A stretch of 8,940 bases of DNA, taken from assembly GCA_023417815.1 (NCBI GenBank), contig JAEZEI010000044.1:1-8940 (forward strand), read 5' to 3'. Numbering within the stretch: the first letter of the stretch is position 1; each line of letters starts with the position of its first letter. The notes under the pieces were generated by a model that did not search any database, was not told where the DNA came from, and saw only the letters and a program-made list of their open reading frames with translations. Of the stretch, positions 6,034-8,940 are shown one piece after another. A program made the position numbers and the translations under genes. This DNA comes from Bacteroidota bacterium (lineage in GTDB: Bacteria; Bacteroidota; Bacteroidia; Chitinophagales; Chitinophagaceae).

Positions 6034-7701
6034 GTGTCGCGCAAGAGCCTCGCCACCACCACCCCGCAGCGGCTGACCCCGGTCGCCGGGACGCCGCTGT
6101 GGTGCGACGCCCGCGAGTACGGCCTCACCGGCGACGGGGTCACGAACGACCAGCCCGCACTGGCGGCGCTGGTGGACCACCTCGGCACCGGCTACGACGC
6201 CGACGGCCGCGCGCGGGTGATCTACTGCCCGCCGGGCCTGTACTCGATCCGCAACGCCGGCACCGTCTGGCGCAGCGGGGTCTCGCTGCTCGGCGCCGGA
6301 CCGGCGGCGACCCGCTTCCTGCTCAGCAACGAGGGCAACCGCAGCGCGCCGGTCCCGCTCGCGTTCTGGACCACCGTGCAGCACGGCGCGGACCGGGACC
6401 GGCACATCGCCGACTGCACGTTCGCCGACTTCGAGATCGACGGCTCCGGCGTGGCCCAGGCGTCCTACGACTATCTGGCGAAGGGACTGGGCCTGCAGTA
6501 CGTGGTACGTGGTGTGTTCCGCAACCTCTACATCCACCACACCGGCGCGACCGGGCTGGGCTGCGACTTCCTCCAGGACAGCCTGATCGACGGGGTGATC
6601 GCGGTGGGCTGCGGCCGGCTGGACAACGAGGACCAGATGGGCGGCGCCGGGATCGGCGTCGGCATCGGCGGCTGGGGCGACGTGGAACGCCTCACCATCA
6701 CCAACTGCACCACCATCGGCAACGGCACCAACGGCATCTTCCTGGAACTCCAGAAGGACTACTGGACCCCGCCGCGTGGCATCCGGATCATCGGCTGCCA
6801 CAGCCAGGCCAACCGGTTCGGCATCTCCGACTGGGGGGCGGACGGGCTGATCGTCTCCGGCTGCACCATGACCAACAACCTGGAGGCCGGCTTCGACGTG
6901 TCCGGCAACGGCACCGCCGGGGTGGCCGGGCGCGGTGGCCTGCTCACCGGCTGCGTGATCGACTCCAACGTCGGTGACGGCATCAGCATGGGCAACACCC
7001 CCGGCCCGTACGCGGTGCAGGGCAACCGGATCAGCCGCAACGGCGGCTTCGGCTACCACGAGCACGACCTGGGCCACGGCTACCGGGGCGCGGCGGCCGA
7101 CGTGGTGATCCAGGACAACGACATCCGCGAGAACGCGCTGGACGGCATCCGGATCGACAGGCCGATGCTGGACACGTCGATCGTCGGCAACCGGATCCGG
7201 GACAACGGCCGCCGGTCCGCGCCGGCCTGCTCCGGCTCCGGCGGCGCGGTGCGCTACGGCCCGCGCGAGGTCACCGACGGCAACGCGCACTGGCCGCCCG
7301 GCGGTCACCGGGGAAAGGTGGTCCGGGTCGGCTCCCGCGACGCCGTGGTGTCCGACAACAGCGCCGACCGGCTCTCCCTGGCCGAGGTACGCCCGGACGG
7401 CTCCACCGGCTGGAGCGCGGCCACGCCGGGGCCCGGCACGGCGTACGAGCTGCCTGATGCTCCGCCGGCGTGCGGCGGCATCACGATCGCCGCGCCGTTC
7501 GACTCGGCCACCGTGCGCGGCAACCGGATCTGGCACCGGGACGCCGACACCCAGGCGTACGGCATCTGGGTCACCGAGGCGGGCAGTTGCGTCTCCTGCG
7601 CGTTCGAGGACAACGACCTGGCCGGCACCGAGGCCGCGCTGCGGCTGGACACGCCGCCGATCGGCGGTCGCTGGGCGCGGAACCACAGCGACCGCGACTG
7701 A
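6034..7701 (+). CDS. Right-handed parallel beta-helix protein, Pectate_lyase_3 type, substrate unknown
   Basis: The product has 555 residues. The N-terminus has the start signature of Pectate_lyase_3/GH55-like beta-helices: CDAREYGLTGDGVTNDQPALAAL (24-46) and then VIYCPPGLYSI (62-72). Beta-helix coils follow, each with turns of the I-x-G/N-C-x-I-x-x-N type: LTITNCTTIGNGTNGIFL (220-237), IRIIGCHSQANRFGI (250-264), LIVSGCTMTNNLEAGFDVSGN (272-292), VIQDNDIRENALDGIRI (358-374), TSIVGNRIRDN (381-391) and ATVRGNRIWH (492-501). A segment at about 404-473 (GKVVRVGSRDAVVSDNSADRLSLAEV ... TAYEL) breaks the coil pattern and looks like an inserted small beta module. No signal peptide, lipobox or membrane segment is visible, although the family is usually extracellular or part of phage tailspikes. 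No catalytic residues could be assigned with confidence. The start is GTG with AGGGGAG 6 bases upstream. It lies 74 bases after ctaA on the same strand. Possible roles are polysaccharide lyase, hydrolase, epimerase or a binding protein. Confidence 0.85.
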   Translation: MSRKSLATTTPQRLTPVAGTPLWCDAREYGLTGDGVTNDQPALAALVDHLGTGYDADGRARVIYCPPGLYSIRNAGTVWRSGVSLLGAGPAATRFLLSNEGNRSAPVPLAFWTTVQHGADRDRHIADCTFADFEIDGSGVAQASYDYLAKGLGLQYVVRGVFRNLYIHHTGATGLGCDFLQDSLIDGVIAVGCGRLDNEDQMGGAGIGVGIGGWGDVERLTITNCTTIGNGTNGIFLELQKDYWTPPRGIRIIGCHSQANRFGISDWGADGLIVSGCTMTNNLEAGFDVSGNGTAGVAGRGGLLTGCVIDSNVGDGISMGNTPGPYAVQGNRISRNGGFGYHEHDLGHGYRGAAADVVIQDNDIRENALDGIRIDRPMLDTSIVGNRIRDNGRRSAPACSGSGGAVRYGPREVTDGNAHWPPGGHRGKVVRVGSRDAVVSDNSADRLSLAEVRPDGSTGWSAATPGPGTAYELPDAPPACGGITIAAPFDSATVRGNRIWHRDADTQAYGIWVTEAGSCVSCAFEDNDLAGTEAALRLDTPPIGGRWARNHSDRD

Positions 7702-7886
7702 CCTCCCGGCGGCGCGGGCGGCACCGGCGGCTCGGGCGGCTCCGGTTCAGCCGGGCCGGCGTCGGTGGTGGCAGCCAGCATGACCAAGCTGCCGTTGCTG
7801 ACCGCGTACGCGACGATCAGCACCCAGAGATCGCCGTCGCGGTGCAGCAGCCTGGCGACGTGCAGGCCGAGCAGCGCGCGCTGATG
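7702..7886 (-). pseudogene. Coding-like fragment without start or stop, possible gene remnant
   Basis: On the minus strand one frame reads LHVARLLHRDGDLWVLIVAYAVSNGSLVMLAATTDAG, then a Pro/Glu-rich tail (PAEPEPPEPPVPPAPP). Nearly all third positions are G or C. The segment contains a hydrophobic stretch (LWVLIVAYAV) and a plausible membrane or core segment. Upstream of 7886 the frame dissolves into Arg/Pro-rich sequence and then the repeat array. Downstream it has no stop and runs into the antisense of the beta-helix gene. This fits a gene truncated at both ends, but a chance open frame in GC-rich DNA is possible. I do not recognise the family. Confidence 0.3.
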
Positions 7887-7971
7887 GTATCGAAGACGCG
7901 GCCCGGTGGGCCCCGGCGAAAGCCGCCGACGCCACGATGGCGGCGACGGCCGGCAAACGCGCCGCCAGCCC

Positions 7972-8160
7972 GAGTGGAAACGCGCCCCCTCGTGCCACCC
8001 ATGGCGTTCCACTCACGGCACGGACGGATCGCGAGTGGAACACCATGGGTGCCTGGACAGACCTGAGACACCCATGCCGTTCCACCCAGGGCCCCGGCAG
8101 ACAGCGAGTGGAACACCGTGGGTGCCTCGAGCCCTGAGACAGCCTGGCGTTGCGTGCACC
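7972..8160. repeat. Array of a 19-base motif in alternating orientation (BIME-like), between convergent genes
   Basis: The motif GAGTGGAACRCCRTGGGTG occurs four times with alternating strand: minus at 7996-8014, plus at 8033-8051, minus at 8069-8087, plus at 8106-8124. Centres are 37, 36 and 37 bases apart. The first pair is complementary at 18 of 19 positions, the second and third at 16 and the third and fourth at 15. Adjacent copies can therefore form long stems with 17-18 base loops, and alternative pairings exist. A partial plus copy (GAGTGGAA, 7972-7979) precedes the array. A degenerate minus copy with TGGCGTT (8144-8150) follows it. Copies two and four are both followed by a similar spacer ending CCTGAGACA or CCCTGAGACA. 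The position between two convergent genes fits bidirectional termination or a REP/BIME-type mobile repeat. Confidence 0.8.
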
Positions 8161-8253
8161 GCGTTGGGTGGGTCGGCGAGGTGCGTCCGCAGCCGGGAGG
8201 GTCGCGGTCCCGGGCCCACAGCCACGGCCACGGCCGCGGCCAGGCGGGACGGG
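8161..8253. other. Non-coding spacer, no feature seen
   Basis: GC-rich sequence between the repeat array and the stop of the ATP-grasp gene. It has a short run of CCACGG-like hexamers at 8222-8239 but no hairpin with a T tract, no RNA gene and no convincing reading frame. Confidence 0.5.
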
Positions 8254-8940
8254 TCAGGCGCGGGGGGTCAAGTGGGTGAGCACCGCGGCGGCGAGGCGCT
8301 CCGGGGCGCCGTCGGCGTACCCGACGAACAGGCTCGGCTCGGTCAGCTCCAGCTCGACGAGGACGGGCTCGCCGCCGGGGCCGGGGATCAGGTCGACGCG
8401 GGCGTAGAGCAGGCGGTCCGGGCCGCCGGGCACCACCGCCAGCACCTTCTCGGCCACGGCGCGCTGCTCCGCCGTGGCGGCGCGGGCGTCGATCCGCTCC
8501 TCCTTGTAGAGCGCGGCCTCGCCCAGGTCCGGCCCGGTCAGCATCGGCCCCTTGCGGATCGCGTGGCTGAACGCCAGGCCGTCGGGGCCGGCCAGGAACA
8601 GCAGGGCGGTCTCCCCGGCGGTGTCCACCGCGTCGAGGTACGGCTGGACCATGGTGACCCGTCCGGCGCCGGAGAGCCGCCGTACGTGGGCCACCGCCAG
8701 CTCGCGGTGCTCCGGATCGGTCAGGTCGTAGCGGCCGGTGTCCTGGCTGCCCGCGCTGACGGCCGGCTTGATCACGTACTCGCCCCCGGCCGGTGGCGTC
8801 CACGCCTGCCCGGGCTCGACCCACTCGGTCGCGACGGTGGGCACCCCGGCGGCGGCCAGCTCGGACAGGTAGCGCTTGTCGGTGTTCCAGGCGACCACGT
8901 CGGCCGGGTTCACCAGGGCCGGCACGGTACGCGCCCAGGC
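8254..8940 (-). CDS. ATP-grasp domain ligase, C-terminal part (runs off the right edge)
   Basis: The 228 codons present belong to an ATP-grasp enzyme, a class that joins a carboxylate (as acyl phosphate) to an amine or thiol. Near the beginning are ALVNPADVVAWNTDKRYLSELAAAGVPTVATEW, the usual linker into the ATP-binding subdomain. Next are YVIKPAVSAGSQDTGRY (ATP-binding lysine and small-residue loop), VQPYLDAVDTAGETALLFLAG (hinge region), KEERIDAR, and the metal-binding C-terminus YARVDLIPGPGGEPVLVELELTEPSLF with the D, E and E residues expected for Mg2+. A GTG lies at 8925, but the frame continues upstream as AWART to the edge. Homologues also carry an N-terminal domain, so the gene is judged partial. 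The substrate is unknown; it resembles glutathione-synthetase/RimK-like and DcsG-like ligases. It is convergent with the beta-helix gene. Confidence 0.85.
   Translation of the reverse strand, partial: AWARTVPALVNPADVVAWNTDKRYLSELAAAGVPTVATEWVEPGQAWTPPAGGEYVIKPAVSAGSQDTGRYDLTDPEHRELAVAHVRRLSGAGRVTMVQPYLDAVDTAGETALLFLAGPDGLAFSHAIRKGPMLTGPDLGEAALYKEERIDARAATAEQRAVAEKVLAVVPGGPDRLLYARVDLIPGPGGEPVLVELELTEPSLFVGYADGAPERLAAAVLTHLTPRA

Noticed and set aside
5005..7686. Very long minus-strand open frame opposite ctaA and the beta-helix gene
   Set aside because: It is antisense to two recognisable proteins, has Ala/Arg/Val-rich low-information sequence and crosses their intergenic gap. This is typical of the GC-rich codon shadow.
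7305..8012. A 235-residue minus-strand reading frame through the repeat array and the beta-helix 3' end
   Set aside because: It begins inside a repeat copy and ends deep in the antisense of the beta-helix gene. Only its middle (7702-7886) has coding character, and that part is listed as a possible remnant.
7972..8160. CRISPR array
   Set aside because: Repeats alternate in orientation, are only 19 bases, spacers are 17-18 bases and partly similar to each other, and no cas genes are present.
8222..8241. CCACGG-type tandem hexamers
   Set aside because: Only three imperfect units in GC-rich DNA, with no sign of function.
7817..8824. Minus-strand frame opposite and beyond the ATP-grasp gene, through the repeats
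   Set aside because: Out of frame with the ATP-grasp motifs and composed of Arg/Pro/Gly-rich shadow sequence.

Overview
The window is high-GC DNA with GC-ending codons, GTG starts and the gene set of an actinomycete. It holds the order sufR-sufB-sufD-Rieske-sufC-sufS with a divergent heme A synthase of the actinobacterial type (E-x2-N-R in place of E-x2-H-R). From memory only, the sufR, ctaA and ATP-grasp proteins resemble Micromonosporaceae; no database search was possible.

Region 1 (1-4892, minus strand) is a SUF iron-sulfur cluster assembly operon: sufR, sufB, sufD, a small Rieske-type ferredoxin, sufC and the first 91 codons of sufS, which runs off the left edge. All junctions except Rieske/sufC overlap by 1 or 4 bases, so the operon is probably translationally coupled. 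SufB, SufD and SufC form the scaffold ATPase complex, SufS supplies sulfur, SufR is the cluster-sensing repressor, and the Rieske protein is a likely electron-transfer partner.

Region 2 (4893-5008) is a compact divergent control region. A TTGCGG/TAACGT promoter for sufR overlaps a CAAC-N6-GTTA element close to the SufR operator reported in Streptomyces. The best sufR start is a GTG at the predicted transcription start, which implies a leaderless mRNA. A 10-bp inverted repeat (one mismatch) lies between the two genes, and a TAGGAT box lies 7 bases before the ctaA GTG.

Region 3 (5009-7701, plus strand) carries ctaA (heme A synthase, about 8 membrane segments) and, 74 bases later, a 555-residue right-handed beta-helix protein of the Pectate_lyase_3 type. 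The latter has no visible signal peptide, and its start is preceded by a 12-bp perfect palindrome containing the ribosome binding site.

Region 4 (7702-8253) separates two convergent genes. It contains a short minus-strand stretch with coding character but no start or stop (a possible gene remnant). It also contains an array of a 19-base motif repeated in alternating orientation about every 37 bases, resembling a BIME or a bidirectional terminator. Region 5 (8254-8940, minus strand) is the C-terminal part of an ATP-grasp ligase that runs off the right edge.

The window is mostly conserved core metabolism. The least explained items are the alternating repeat array, the divergent control region with its apparently leaderless starts, and the signal-less beta-helix protein.
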